A stretch of 64,000 nucleotides of DNA, taken from positions 1 to 64,000 of the forward strand of contig NZ_JAQOSO010000002.1 of assembly GCF_030068505.1 (NCBI RefSeq). Reading direction: 5' to 3'. The notes beneath the pieces were generated by a model, which was not told where the DNA came from, did no database searches, and was given only the letters and a program-made list of their open reading frames with translations. The position numbers and the translations under genes were made by a program. This document shows, piece by piece, positions 5,927 through 15,666 of this stretch (the stretch's first letter is position 1; each line of letters starts with the position of its first letter). This DNA comes from Roseofilum capinflatum BLCC-M114 (GTDB lineage Bacteria; Cyanobacteriota; Cyanobacteriia; Cyanobacteriales; Desertifilaceae).

Positions 5927-6267
5927 TGTTGTATAGTGTTTAGCATAGTTTGGATAGTGACTTTTAGCGGTGGCAAATCGTTATTCACCGTATTCCAGAG
6001 GATTTTTAAGTTAATCCCAAAGTAATGATGAATCATTTTATCCCGCATTCCAGCAACTTCCTTCCAAGGGATATCAGGATACTGTTCTTTGAATTCTGGC
6101 GGAATTTGTTTAGATGCTTCGCCAATGATTTCTACAGCACGGGTAACAGCAAAAATTGTTTTTTGATCGGATTCAAAGGTATCAAAATCAAAACCCGTGA
6201 TAAATTCTTCTGCGTTGTTTATCGCATCGATAATATCTTGTAAATAGTCTTTGATCGTGCGGCTCAT
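5923..6267 (-). CDS. hepT: HepT-like HEPN ribonuclease toxin
   Basis: The 114-residue helical protein has the HEPN active-site motif Rx4HxY in RDKMIHHYFG, preceded by VTRAVEIIGEASKQIP, typical of the HepT (DUF86) family. HepT is an RNase whose Tyr is AMPylated by MntA. The gene is coupled to mntA by an ATGA overlap. It appears complete and active-site intact. Confidence 0.9.
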   Translation of the reverse strand: MSRTIKDYLQDIIDAINNAEEFITGFDFDTFESDQKTIFAVTRAVEIIGEASKQIPPEFKEQYPDIPWKEVAGMRDKMIHHYFGINLKILWNTVNNDLPPLKVTIQTMLNTIQQ

Positions 6268-6584
6268 AAGTAAACCACTTCCTTGAGTATCTGTTCGCCA
6301 ATATAGGGTTTTAATCCATCTTTAGTAACCAGATCGACTTTTTTCCCCAGTCTTTCACTCAAGTAATTTTCAAGTTGACAGTAGGTAATTAGACCAAAAT
6401 TAATGTCCGGACTAAATTCAACCAGTACATCGATATCGCTCGTTTCAGTCGCTTCTCCTCGAACATAGGAACCAAAAAGTCCTAGCTGATTAATTTGGTA
6501 TTGTTTCTGAATGTGAGGGTAGATTTCCCGGAGAGATTCTAGGATGGTTTCAGAGGTGATACCTTGAGTTTCAGTGATACTCAT
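6264..6584 (-). CDS. mntA: MntA-type nucleotidyltransferase antitoxin
   Basis: The 106-residue protein contains GLFGSYVRGEATETSDIDVLVEF, whose first 20 residues hold the GSx10DxD catalytic signature, and VDLVTKDGLKPYIGEQIL downstream. It precedes and overlaps hepT, the standard order of the MntA-HepT module, in which it silences the toxin by adding AMP to its active-site Tyr. The module looks intact. Confidence 0.9.
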   Translation of the reverse strand: MSITETQGITSETILESLREIYPHIQKQYQINQLGLFGSYVRGEATETSDIDVLVEFSPDINFGLITYCQLENYLSERLGKKVDLVTKDGLKPYIGEQILKEVVYL

Positions 6585-6629
6585 TATGGATGCAAATGAT
6601 GAGTTGAATGGTTCATTGATTATAACTTA

Positions 6630-6735
6630 AGCGATCGCGAAGCGAAACGGAGTTTTATCGCCCCCACAACCTCTTCTCCGGTGCGATCGCCTGAACCATG
6701 CCTCCCATTATCGCCCCAGCAATGGCTCGCCTATC
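6630..6735. repeat. HIP1-rich short repeat unit
   Basis: GCGATCGCGAAGCGAAACGG, TTTATCGCCCCCACAACCTC, TGCGATCGCCTGAACCATGC and CCCCAGCAATGGCTCGCC in order, followed at once by AGAAACC element copy 5. This fills the gene-free stretch between mntA and the RAYT gene with repeats. Confidence 0.65.
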
Positions 6736-6746
6736 GCCTGAGACTC

Positions 6747-6814
6747 AGAAACCGGGTTTTTGCCACCTCGACGGGTTCAGAAGCAAAAGTTACTGAAAAA
6801 CCCGGTTTCTTGGC
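6747..6814. repeat. AGAAACCGGGTTTTT inverted-repeat element, copy 5
   Basis: AGAAACCGGGTTTTTGCCAC and AAAAACCCGGTTTCTTGG with centre GAAGCAAAAGTTACTG. Closest relative is copy 2. Confidence 0.78.
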
Positions 6815-6858
6815 TTAATGGAAATGAGGGAGGCGATCGATCACCTTTCTCTGATGAC

Positions 6859-6888
6859 TGTAGGGGCGAACGGCCGTTCGCCCCTACA
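6859..6888. repeat. REP-like 30-bp perfect palindrome, copy 1
   Basis: Arms TGTAGGGGCGAACGG and CCGTTCGCCCCTACA form a perfect palindrome, 17 bp beyond the stop codon of the RAYT gene. Identical copies lie at 7533-7562 and 14968-14997. Confidence 0.85.
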
Positions 6889-6904
6889 ATGTGCTGCTTC
6901 ATGT

Positions 6905-7450
6905 TTACCATTTAGATGGATTTTGGGGATGCAATTGGTCAGATTTCCATTGTTGGGGGTTGGTACAAATATATTGCCTAATTTTCTGTAAAGATTCTTC
7001 ATTACGAATTCGGTGTTCGTAATAGTTCCGTTGCCAAACGGGAGTTCCTGGAGCTGAACGAAATTGATTAATTTTCTTGGTTGTTGCTGATTTAAATCCC
7101 GCCATCAATGAAGAGAGCGATCGCGGTTTCATTGGCTTTATAATTCCTGTTTGGGTTGTCTGGTTTTCTGATTGTATAATTGGATGCGGGTTTTCAGAAT
7201 CAATGATCGCAATTCCATGCATATGATTAGGCATAATCACCCACAAATCTAATTGAATTTCCTGTCGAATGTCCGCAGATTTTTGCCATTCCTCTGCTAC
7301 AATCTGTCCCAGGTTATTTAATTGGACTTCACCTTCAATAATTTCACCGAAGAAACATTGACGTTGATAGGTACAAACGGTAACAAAATAGTGACCCGAT
7401 CGACTGTAGTCATATCCTTTAAGACGAATGGAACGGCGATCTCGTTTCAT
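6905..7450 (-). CDS. REP-associated tyrosine transposase (RAYT)
   Basis: The 181-residue protein begins RSIRLKGYDYSRSGHYFVTV and contains WVIMPNHMHGIAII, whose HMH forms the HUH metal site of Y1 transposases of the TnpA-REP family. A downstream YYEHRIRNEESLQKIRQYI carries candidate catalytic tyrosines. RAYTs nick and may mobilise REP hairpins in the genome. Perfect 30-bp palindromes flank it 17 bp after the stop and 83 bp before the start, which fits its presumed substrates. It looks full length. Confidence 0.9.
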   Translation of the reverse strand: MKRDRRSIRLKGYDYSRSGHYFVTVCTYQRQCFFGEIIEGEVQLNNLGQIVAEEWQKSADIRQEIQLDLWVIMPNHMHGIAIIDSENPHPIIQSENQTTQTGIIKPMKPRSLSSLMAGFKSATTKKINQFRSAPGTPVWQRNYYEHRIRNEESLQKIRQYICTNPQQWKSDQLHPQNPSKW

Positions 7451-7532
7451 AAGTAAGAAAAGCAGAAATTCTTCCTCATTTTACACCAAGATAGAAAGCG
7501 ATCGCCAAAAATTGTCGGTATGTACCCAAATC

Positions 7533-7562
7533 TGTAGGGGCGAACGGCCGTTCGCCCCTACA
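7533..7562. repeat. REP-like 30-bp perfect palindrome, copy 2
   Basis: Identical to 6859-6888. It lies upstream of the RAYT gene and 17 bp beyond the stop codon of the giant protease gene, so it could also serve as that gene's 3' hairpin. Confidence 0.85.
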
Positions 7563-7578
7563 CTGTCGCGTTCAACCA

Positions 7579-10500
7579 TTATGGGAACTTAACCAGTCCC
7601 TTTCTTACAGCATCTTGGAAGACAGAAGGAATATGCAATCGAGCTTCAAAAGCATAGTTTGGCCCGCGACCATTATGAATCTGAACGTGAGTATGGGCCC
7701 CATAAGATGACCCAGTATTACCTTCGCGACCAATAAAGTCACCTGCATTAATTGTTTGTCCCAGAAGTGATGTGTTTACCGATCCTGGAGCAAAATGCCA
7801 ATAAATAAAGGTTTTATTTAGCTCTTTATTGTAAATAGCAACCTCACCATTATATTTCCAATCCTTGATGTGTTGTCCATTTTTCGCAGAAACGACTTCT
7901 CCACCAACTAAGGCATGAACTCTCCCATCTCCATCTCCATCAATAGTATCAAGAGCTTCACGAATTATATGATCGTGATTGTGAGCATTAGTTCCTAAAC
8001 GATTCCCAACATTATCTTGATACAATGCCTTTAAGTAGTCATTGTCATTGTAAATATAACCTGGATTTGGATTAGATGGACGACTATCCTTTACTGAAGG
8101 CACAGGTAAACCCAAAGGAATATCATTCAAATCGCGTTCTGAGACATACTGAATCGCACCCCAGTCTAAACCCATTGCCTCGAAAGTTTCAGCATCGGGA
8201 ATATGACGACGCTGACCTTTTTCCATATAGTAAACTTCTGGCCCAGAACCTTTGACTAATGCTCCATTCTTCCGGGATGGTAAAGGATCGCCTAGAAGAA
8301 TTGAGTTCAAATCCTCATCAGAAAGAGAATTTTGAGAAGTAATATATCCCACTCCCACATAGGATAAAGTTTCAGCATCAGGAATATGACGGCGTACTAT
8401 TCCATCAATAAAATACACTTCAGGGCCGCTTCCTTTAACAATTGTGCCCGGGCCACCTTCACCCCCATAACCATTAGTCGTCCAAGGTTCATTCCATGAA
8501 AAGCTACTACCATTCGATCGCCGAACCGTAACTCCCTCATCATTAACCACAATGGCATCGGCTTTACCATCACCGGTTACATCAGCGAAAAACGTTCCAT
8601 ATTTTCCTCCGTAACCATTAGTCGTCCAAGGTTCATTCCATAAAAAGCGAGTACCATCCGATCGCCGAACCGTAACTCCTTCATCATTAACCACAATGGC
8701 ATCTGCCTTACCATCACCAGTTACATCAGCGAAAAACGTTCCATATTTTCCTCCGTAACCATTAGTCGTCCAAGGTTCATTCCATAAAAAGCGAGTACCA
8801 TCCGATCGCCGAACCGTAACTCCTTCATCATTAACCACAATGGCATCTGCCTTACCATCACCAGTTACATCAGCGAAAAACGTTCCATATTTTCCTCCGT
8901 AACCATTAGTCGTCCAAGGTTCATTCCATAAAAAGCGAGTACCATCCGATCGCCGAACCGTAACTCCTTCATCATTAACCACAATGGCATCTGCCTTACC
9001 ATCACCAGTTACATCAGCGAAAAACGTTCCATATTTTCCTCCGTAACCAAATTCCGTCCATTTTTGGGTTTCCAGGAACTCAGAACCATTAGAAAGTTTG
9101 ACATAAACAGCATCCACATCAGGATGAACAAAGTCATTCACAGCAATAGCATCCGCTTTACCATCACCATTGACATCAGCAAAGAACGTTCGGTGTGAGC
9201 CAAAATGGGGAAATTCTGTCCAAGTCTCATTCCGCAAAAATTCAGAACTATTTGACCGACGAGTAGTTGTTCCCCAGTTATTCACAACCACTGCATCTGC
9301 CTGATCGTCTCCCGTAACATCACTAAAATAAACCGAGTCGATTTTATAGCCCTTTTGTCCGCCTATACCTTGTATTCTATTGACGGGTTGCGGCCCATTA
9401 TCCGGCTGAACATTTAACCAACCTCGCAGACTTAAATTGTAGTCCGTATTAGCGTGTTGAGTACCAGATGCAACCCTCACATAATATTGTCCTGGAGTGA
9501 GAAAACGAGTGAATGCCTCCGAATCGCTACCCGCTTTATCGGATCGCCCTAGAACTTCACCAATATCTAGCTGCTGGTTATGATTCACATCTTCAATCAA
9601 TTCAATATTGGCATTATCACTTAACCCATCTAACTCCAAACGCACATATTGAGGGCGGTCTACAGTAAAGGTATAAATATCATTGACATCTTGAGGATTG
9701 ACAGACTCTTGAGTGGTTTGATTGAACGAAATCTGTTGAGCGGGAGAGAGTTTATTATCCTGTGTCACCTCAGATAACGACGGCAAAGGTTGACCTAAAG
9801 GAATCGCATTCCCATCAGCATCTGAAACATGCTGGATATCCTCCATATCCAAACCCATTTTATCGAAAGTTTCTGCATCCGGAATCAAGCGACGGAATCC
9901 ACTTTCCATATAGTAAATTTCCGAGCCAGAACCTTGTACCAAAGAGCCATTTTTCCGTGAAGGTAAAGGATTTTTCAAGGGAATAGTTTGCAAACTACTC
10001 TCGGCAATAAACTGAATCTCTCCCCTATCTAGCCCTATAGCATCAAAGGTTTCTGGATCGGGAATCAGGCGACGGTAGCCATTTTCCGTAATATACACTG
10101 CTGGGCCATCACCATGTAACAAAGCGCCATCACGCTGGGATGGTAGAGGTTCGCCCAATGGAATAGCATTAATATCATCATTAGACACTTGCTCAATATC
10201 AGCTAAATCCAATCCCATCGTATTGAAAGTGACACCATCAGGAATTAGACGACGATCGCCATTTTCCATGTAGTAAACTTCCGAGCCAAAACCTTGAAGC
10301 AAAGTACCATCTTTCCGTGAAGGTAAAGGATTTTTCAAGGCAATAGTTTGCAAACTACTCTCGGAAATAAACTGAATATCTGCCTTATCTAACCCCATTG
10401 CCTTAAAGGTTTCTGGATCGGGAATCAGGCGACGGTAGCCATTTTCCGTAATATACACTGCCGGCCCATCACCATGTAACAAAGCACCATCACGCTGAGA

Positions 10501-13500
10501 CGGTAAAGGATTCCCCAAAGGAATATCATTCAAATCTTCAGTCGAAACTCGCTGAATCCCTCCCCAATTGAGTTCCATTACATTAAACGTCACTGCATCC
10601 GGAATATGGCGGCGATACCCATTTTCCATATAGTAAACTTCTGAGCCAAAACCTTGAACTAGAGCGCCATTTTTCCGTGAAGGCATGGATCTACCCAAGG
10701 GAATAGTATTCAACTGACTATCTGGAATCCGATTAATATTTTTCACCTCGAAACCCATGAGATAGAACGTTTCTGGATCGGGAATATCACGGCGATATCC
10801 ATTATCGATATAGTAAACGGCTGCTCCAGAACCTTGAACAAGCGATCCATAGATCAATGATTTGGGTTCAGGTGTCGGTTTCGGGAATTTAGGCGTTCCT
10901 GTTCCCAAGAAATAAACTAACGCTTTCTGCCCATTCCAGATAATATAACCCCCTTCAAAGTTTTGCTTCAGAAATCCATTACCCAAGTCGATAATCTCAC
11001 CCGTTTTCTGGCCCAATGTTGTCTTATTTTGTTGATAGAGTTCCTCAATACTTTGTTTTGCCGCCGGACTGATAGACACAGGTGGAGGAACGGGGACAGG
11101 AATTTTCGGTTCAATTACAGGGTTAACAACTACAGGACTAGCAGGGACTTCCTGGGGAATTTGTATCCAGTCTCCCGTTACAATATAGTTAGGATTGCGA
11201 ATACCATTCTTCTGAGCAATCCACATATAGTAATCGTAAGCCCCACTGCCCAGAGTCCGTTGGGCGATCGCATTTAACGTATCTCCCCATTTCATTTGAT
11301 ACGGAACCCAATCATAATACTTACCATTCTTCCAGAACCTCTCACTAACCGCCCGCTCTTGTGGGGTAACGGTTCCTTCTCCTCCCCAAGTCAATGGAGC
11401 TAAGAGTTTTTCCGGTTCATAAACCTCTGGCTTCGTCTCCTTCGCCACCTGAACAGCAGCCAACAGATTCAACAATCCAGCGCCCGTCGTCTCATCCCCA
11501 TTCGGTGCATCTAAATCCGTCGCCGTCTCCTTCAAAATCTCCACCACTTGGCGATAACTCAACTCTGGATTGGCTGCCCAAACTTGAGACACCGCCCCTG
11601 TTACCTTCGCTGTGGCTACGGAAGTCCCTGCCATCGTTCCGACACCTTCACCCACCGTAGAAACCACCGGGTTATCCGTTGTCCCTCCTGGAGCCAACAA
11701 ATCTAACCCTTGACCATAACTGGAATACTCAGCCCGATTAAACCCTTCAGCCACCGACAGTCTGGGATTCACCTGCTCGGCTGCTCCCACCGTGAGGATA
11801 TTATCGAACTCCTGAGAGGCTTGTCCCAACACGGACATGACATCCCCATCATTCCCAGCAGCCGCCACAATTAACACTCCATTCTGCCGGGCATATTCAA
11901 TGGCTTCCCGCTCCTCTGGGGTTAACTCATAGCGCGTCGTCACATTCCCTTCGGCATCCACCTGAGTTAAATCCAAACTCAGATTCACCACCGCATTCGG
12001 TTGTCCCGACTCTTGAGCGGCATCCACAAACTCCATCAAAGACTCTGCCCATTGTCCCGAACCAATGGCGCGACTCACCCACAGAGGAGCCGTATCATTC
12101 ACCCCATCAATGCCAATACCATTGTCTTGAGTTGCGCCAATAATGCCCAGGATATGAGTTCCATGTTCATTCCCCTCTCCTTCCGACAACAAGGGATTCT
12201 CATCACCCTCAACATAATCGGTTCCCAGAGTAATCCGAGAATAATCAATATCTGGATTATCCCCACTAAATCCCGTATCAATCACACCCACCAACGGTTG
12301 CTCCGTTTCCGCAAACTCGAATACCGTGGGTTCTTCTCCCCCCGACACCCACTGCTGCGCTACTGCTTCCAACCGGTTCACTAACCGCGTCGTTGCCACT
12401 TCCTGCACCTGGGAAAGCTCTTCAGAGTTCCGGGTTAAACTATCCGCGAGGGTAGTAACGGTTTCTTTCAGTTGAGTAATCGAACTCTCTTCGGTGTCAA
12501 TCTCCTCCAGGTTACTCGTCAGCGTTTCCAACCGCGCTACCAGTTCCTGCTTCACTGTCGGTTCCAGTTCCACCGGTTCCGTATCCGTATTCTCTCCCTC
12601 AACCTCTTCAACAATTTCTTGCGCTTCTACCGCATTTTCCTCTAAATCATCAGAACTTTCCCCGTTTTCGGTCTCCGTAGTCTCCGCAACTACTACTTCT
12701 TCTTCCTCAGCAACGGAATTATTTTCCTCTACTGTAATTGCTGGTTCTTCCTCATCTGAGTTCTCTTCACTAGCCGTTGTCGCTTCCTGCACAACCTCTG
12801 GTTCTACCGTATTTTCAGTTTCAGAATCTTCACCTTCCTCAACGAGGTTATCCTCGCTCTCCTGCTCCACCACCTCCGGTTCAACAACATCAGTAGTGAA
12901 AGCTTCTTCACCTAAATTCTCTTCTACAGAATTCTCTACCGCTTCTGGTTCTGTCGTCTTGTCCAAGAACTCTAGTAAAGTCTCTATATCCTCAACTAAG
13001 TCTCCTGCGACTTCATCCACTGCATCGGGAGTGACATAGGGTTTAACATATTCAATAATCCCTTTACCTAACTCCGTCTCGCGCCAATCTTCTCCTTCAC
13101 CCAGCACCTCATCCATCAGTGCGGCTTTGCCTTTGGCTCCCCGAATCTGGAAGATGATATCGTTGTAGTCGGAATCGGTTTTACCATCCATGCGGATGTC
13201 TTCCATCACGAATGTAGAGCCATCTCCAGTGACATCGGCAATTTGTCCCACATGGAAGCCTTCATAGGGATTGGAGGTTACCATGGAGAATAGGGGACGA
13301 CCAGAACCGCCAAGTCCTGGATTGTCAAAGACTCTAGCAACGGTTTTATTGGGAACTAACATTACGCCGAAGGTATCCCCCGATCGCATATTAAAGCTTT
13401 TTACGCCCAAATACTCTCCAGCATTTTGGTCGCGCTCGCCTAAGTTTCCGCTAAATCTCGCGCCTTCATCAGCATCGGAAATTACCACATGACCTTGTTC

Positions 13501-14263
13501 TGAGCTACTCAAGGAACGATTGGCTGCTTCTTGAATAAAGTCTTCGGAACCCGGTTCAAATTCATCCATTCCGTCTAGGGAAAAGATAGCCAGTTCTCCC
13601 TTGTATCCCCCACCGTCAAAGATGTAGTCAATCTCCACTTGTCCTGTTTCTCCGACGGTGAAGATACCGGAGTCAAAGGTAAAGTTGGGTTGGGAAATGT
13701 CTAAAACTGGGGTAATGTCTTCACTGTCTTCTTCTGTCTCCTCTACCGTGTCTTCTGGGTTCTCTTCAGTACCATCGGTGTCTGGAGTTTCTGCTTCTTC
13801 GGGTTCGCTAGAGTTCGCCGAGAGAGCGGAAATCAGTTGCTGCTCTCCATCAGTTTCAAGGGTTCCATCACTGTCTAAGCTGAGACTTTCTACATCTTCA
13901 GCATCTTTGGGTTCGGGGAGGGAGTCAAAAAAGGGCAGTTCTTCTTCTATTTCTAGCTCGGTTTCTGAGTCGGTTGCTTCAGGACTGTTGCTTTCTTCTG
14001 TATCATCGGTTTCGTCTGCATTGCTAACGTCTTCCGAGTCAGTGTCTGGAGTTGCTTCTATTTCGGAGGTTTCTACCCCATCTAGGTCTATGTCTTCTCC
14101 CCCTAAATCTACGTCTATATCAGTGTTATTCGCTTCACCACCCCCCCTCTACATCTACTAACAATCCGGAAGGGGTGAGGATGGGTTCGAGGATGAAGGT
14201 TTGACCTGGCTCAGACTGAGGTTTAGGGGAGTTGGAACGGCGGAAGTTTTTGAAGAAGCTCAT
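7579..14263 (-). CDS. Giant mosaic subtilisin-like surface protein (frameshifted)
   Basis: One gene of about 2,227 codons, broken by a single extra G at 14141-14147. ATG 14263 reads MSFFKNFRRSNSPKPQ and stops after 42 codons; removing one G opens a continuous frame to 7579. The downstream frame alone can start at GTG 13638, inside a domain. Numbering from 13638: DUF4114-like domain with DSDYNDIIFQ (1-175), acidic linker (to about 440), S8 subtilase with Asp in VIDTGF (about 451), His in NEHGTH (about 493), Ser in GTSVATA (about 673), LysM (770-830), six 60-residue repeats with RRxIPDxxTF (927-1287), PPC domain (1300-1413), FG-GAP repeats (1424-1725), two more 60-residue repeats, and an M23-like end with AHTHVQIHNG. 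No classical signal peptide is seen. It is likely an exported cell-surface hydrolase; cargo and substrate are unknown. Confidence 0.8.
8466..9049. repeat. 144-bp tandem repeats coding FG-GAP units
   Basis: Four in-frame units of 144 bp encode 48-residue FG-GAP/VCBS blades (FFADVTGDGKADAIVVND, with a Ca-binding DxTGDGKAD loop). The three left-to-middle units are almost identical in DNA, while the outermost units at both ends have diverged, indicating recent homogenisation or expansion. Confidence 0.85.
9780..10860. repeat. 180-bp tandem repeats coding RRxIPDxxTF modules
   Basis: Six in-frame units of 60 residues, each with a G-x-G-x-x-VYYMENGYRRxIPD core and an IPLGxPLPS end. Units alternate between two subtypes (YYMENG with FGSE, and YITENG with DGPA), which suggests duplication of a two-unit block. 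Two more units lie at about 8090-8450, beyond the FG-GAP block. Confidence 0.85.
14141..14147 (-). other. G7 frameshift tract in the giant gene
   Basis: Seven C on the plus strand (G7 in the coding strand) separate the 42-codon N-terminal frame from the long frame. Six G would give one uninterrupted protein. Explanations are replication slippage acting as an on/off switch, ribosomal slippage, or a sequencing error. Confidence 0.7.
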
Positions 14264-14734
14264 GATGGTAGGAATTCACCCGAATCGTGAATCGTATAGA
14301 AGTATGTGCAGAGTGGATTCAATTTACCCCTCTATAGGGTTCTCGTTTTTTTCCACCTGTTTTTATGCAAGACGCAACAATTCTTTACATAATCTCTGGG
14401 ATTGATGCAGTGGAGACCTCTAAAACTGTCTTGCCAGCTTGGTACTTATTAAATTAATGCTCTGTTATTTATTACTCATACGCCCAAAGAGAATCCGATC
14501 AATCGTCAGATCTACTGGACTTTTCGCCAGTGGAGGAAAATCAGTAATTGTACTCATCATTTTTGGTCTTGAGCGCCATTTGTGAAGTTTTTGTGAAGCG
14601 AACCCTGGAACACCATTCAGACAAGACCGCATACAAGAGGTCTGGAGGGGGACGCGAATCAATTGACAATGCTATAGAATATAATTAAACTTGTTCACCC
14701 AACTATTGACTGAAATTAGGAGACAAAAACAAGA
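14264..14734. other. Gene-free stretch before rpsU
   Basis: This 471-bp gap separates the divergent giant gene and rpsU and should hold both promoters. A minus-strand open frame of 65 codons at 14465-14662 has no recognisable protein character and was not called. An AT-rich TATAGAATATAATT stretch at about 14672-14685 is a plausible -10 region for rpsU. No repeat family member was noticed. Confidence 0.4.
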
Positions 14735-14917
14735 ATGACCCAAGTGGTAGTCGGAGAAAACGAAGGAATTGATTCAGCTCTACGTCGCTTTAAGCGCCAA
14801 GTGTCCAAAGCCGGAATCCTGGCGGATGTGAAAAGCCGCCGCCATTTTGAAACCCCTCAAGAGAAGCGCAAGCGTAAAGCAGTTGCAGCTCGCCGCAAGC
14901 GGCGCATGTCTCGCTAG
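14735..14917 (+). CDS. rpsU: 30S ribosomal protein S21
   Basis: The 60-residue basic protein begins [20 protein letters not shown], with [20 protein letters not shown] in the middle and the lysine/arginine-rich tail [12 protein letters not shown]. This is a full-length S21, a small-subunit protein involved in initiation. A purine-rich AGGAGA Shine-Dalgarno lies about 10 nt before the ATG. It stands alone. Confidence 0.97.
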   Translation: MTQVVVGENEGIDSALRRFKRQVSKAGILADVKSRRHFETPQEKRKRKAVAARRKRRMSR

Positions 14918-14967
14918 GGAATAATTGTTGAGATATATAGTTGATTCATTTTAGAATGAGATATGGC

Positions 14968-14997
14968 TGTAGGGGCGAACGGCCGTTCGCCCCTACA
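14968..14997. repeat. REP-like 30-bp perfect palindrome, copy 3
   Basis: Identical to the two copies flanking the RAYT gene, more than 7 kb away from them. It lies between the convergent 3' ends of rpsU and the ImmA-like gene and could act as a transcription-end hairpin for either. Confidence 0.85.
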
Positions 14998-15009
14998 AGT
15001 TGGTATGAT

Positions 15010-15666
15010 CTATCCCCAGGATTGTGTTTCTTCTTCCCGGTTGACTGGGCCTAACATGAGTTTTCTAGACCCTTGGGGAATGTGAATCCAACCTAAGTCT
15101 TGGAGTCGGTTGACTAAGTTGGAGATGGTGACCCCTAGTTGGTCTCGCAGTTGGTAAAGGGTAGACCATCGAGTAAGATTTTTACGATGACAATATTCGC
15201 GCAGTAGAGTTTCTGGCATGAGCAGGCAACTGGCAAAGTATTGGGCCTGCCATTCAATGGATTCGAGTTCGCTTAAGGAACTATTGGGACGACACAGAAA
15301 GGAATCGTCACTGCTGCTGAGATGAGTTGCTTCTTCCTGGACTTCTGCATGGTTGATATGGAGCATCCAATGGCCGATTTCATGGGCTAGGGTGGAGGCT
15401 TGAAATCCTTCGGGTAAGGTGAGTATTTCTTCGTTGAGTTCAATTTGACGATTTTGGGGGAGAATGCGGGCCGCTATGGGCCCGTACTCGTCTGAGGGAA
15501 TCTGATCCCAAACCACTCCTAAGTCCAGCAAATCGGCGATGCGGTCTACTTCTAGGGGCCAAGAGAGTTTCACGTTGAAGGTGTATTCCATGCGTGACAG
15601 GAGGTCGTTGGCCCGACGCTCGATTTCTGGTTTGGGATAAAAGCGGTAGGGTTTGATTAGACTCAA
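15010..15666 (-). CDS. ImmA/IrrE-family metallopeptidase
   Basis: The 218-residue protein has the zinc motif HEIGH in STLAHEIGHWMLHINH and a C-terminal winged-helix-like segment (STLYQLRDQLGVTISNLVNRLQDLG). Such peptidases cleave XRE-type repressors. It starts with TTG at 15666, overlapping the stop of the XRE gene by TTGA, so the pair is coupled. The arrangement is like phage or mobile-element induction switches (ImmR/ImmA), and also like stand-alone stress regulators. Substrate inferred from pairing. Confidence 0.87.
   Translation of the reverse strand: MSLIKPYRFYPKPEIERRANDLLSRMEYTFNVKLSWPLEVDRIADLLDLGVVWDQIPSDEYGPIAARILPQNRQIELNEEILTLPEGFQASTLAHEIGHWMLHINHAEVQEEATHLSSSDDSFLCRPNSSLSELESIEWQAQYFASCLLMPETLLREYCHRKNLTRWSTLYQLRDQLGVTISNLVNRLQDLGWIHIPQGSRKLMLGPVNREEETQSWG

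Noticed and set aside
8466-9049. Regular repeats considered as a possible CRISPR array
   Set aside because: The units are contiguous 144-bp coding repeats without unique spacers.
12494-13039. 181-codon plus-strand frame rich in Ser, with a second one at 13658-14161
   Set aside because: Both are antisense shadows of the Glu/Asp-rich linker of the giant minus-strand gene.
14465-14662. 65-codon minus-strand open frame before rpsU
   Set aside because: Composition and residues (MIRVPLQTSCMRSC) do not look like a real protein, there is no ribosome-binding site, and it lies in a promoter-bearing gap.
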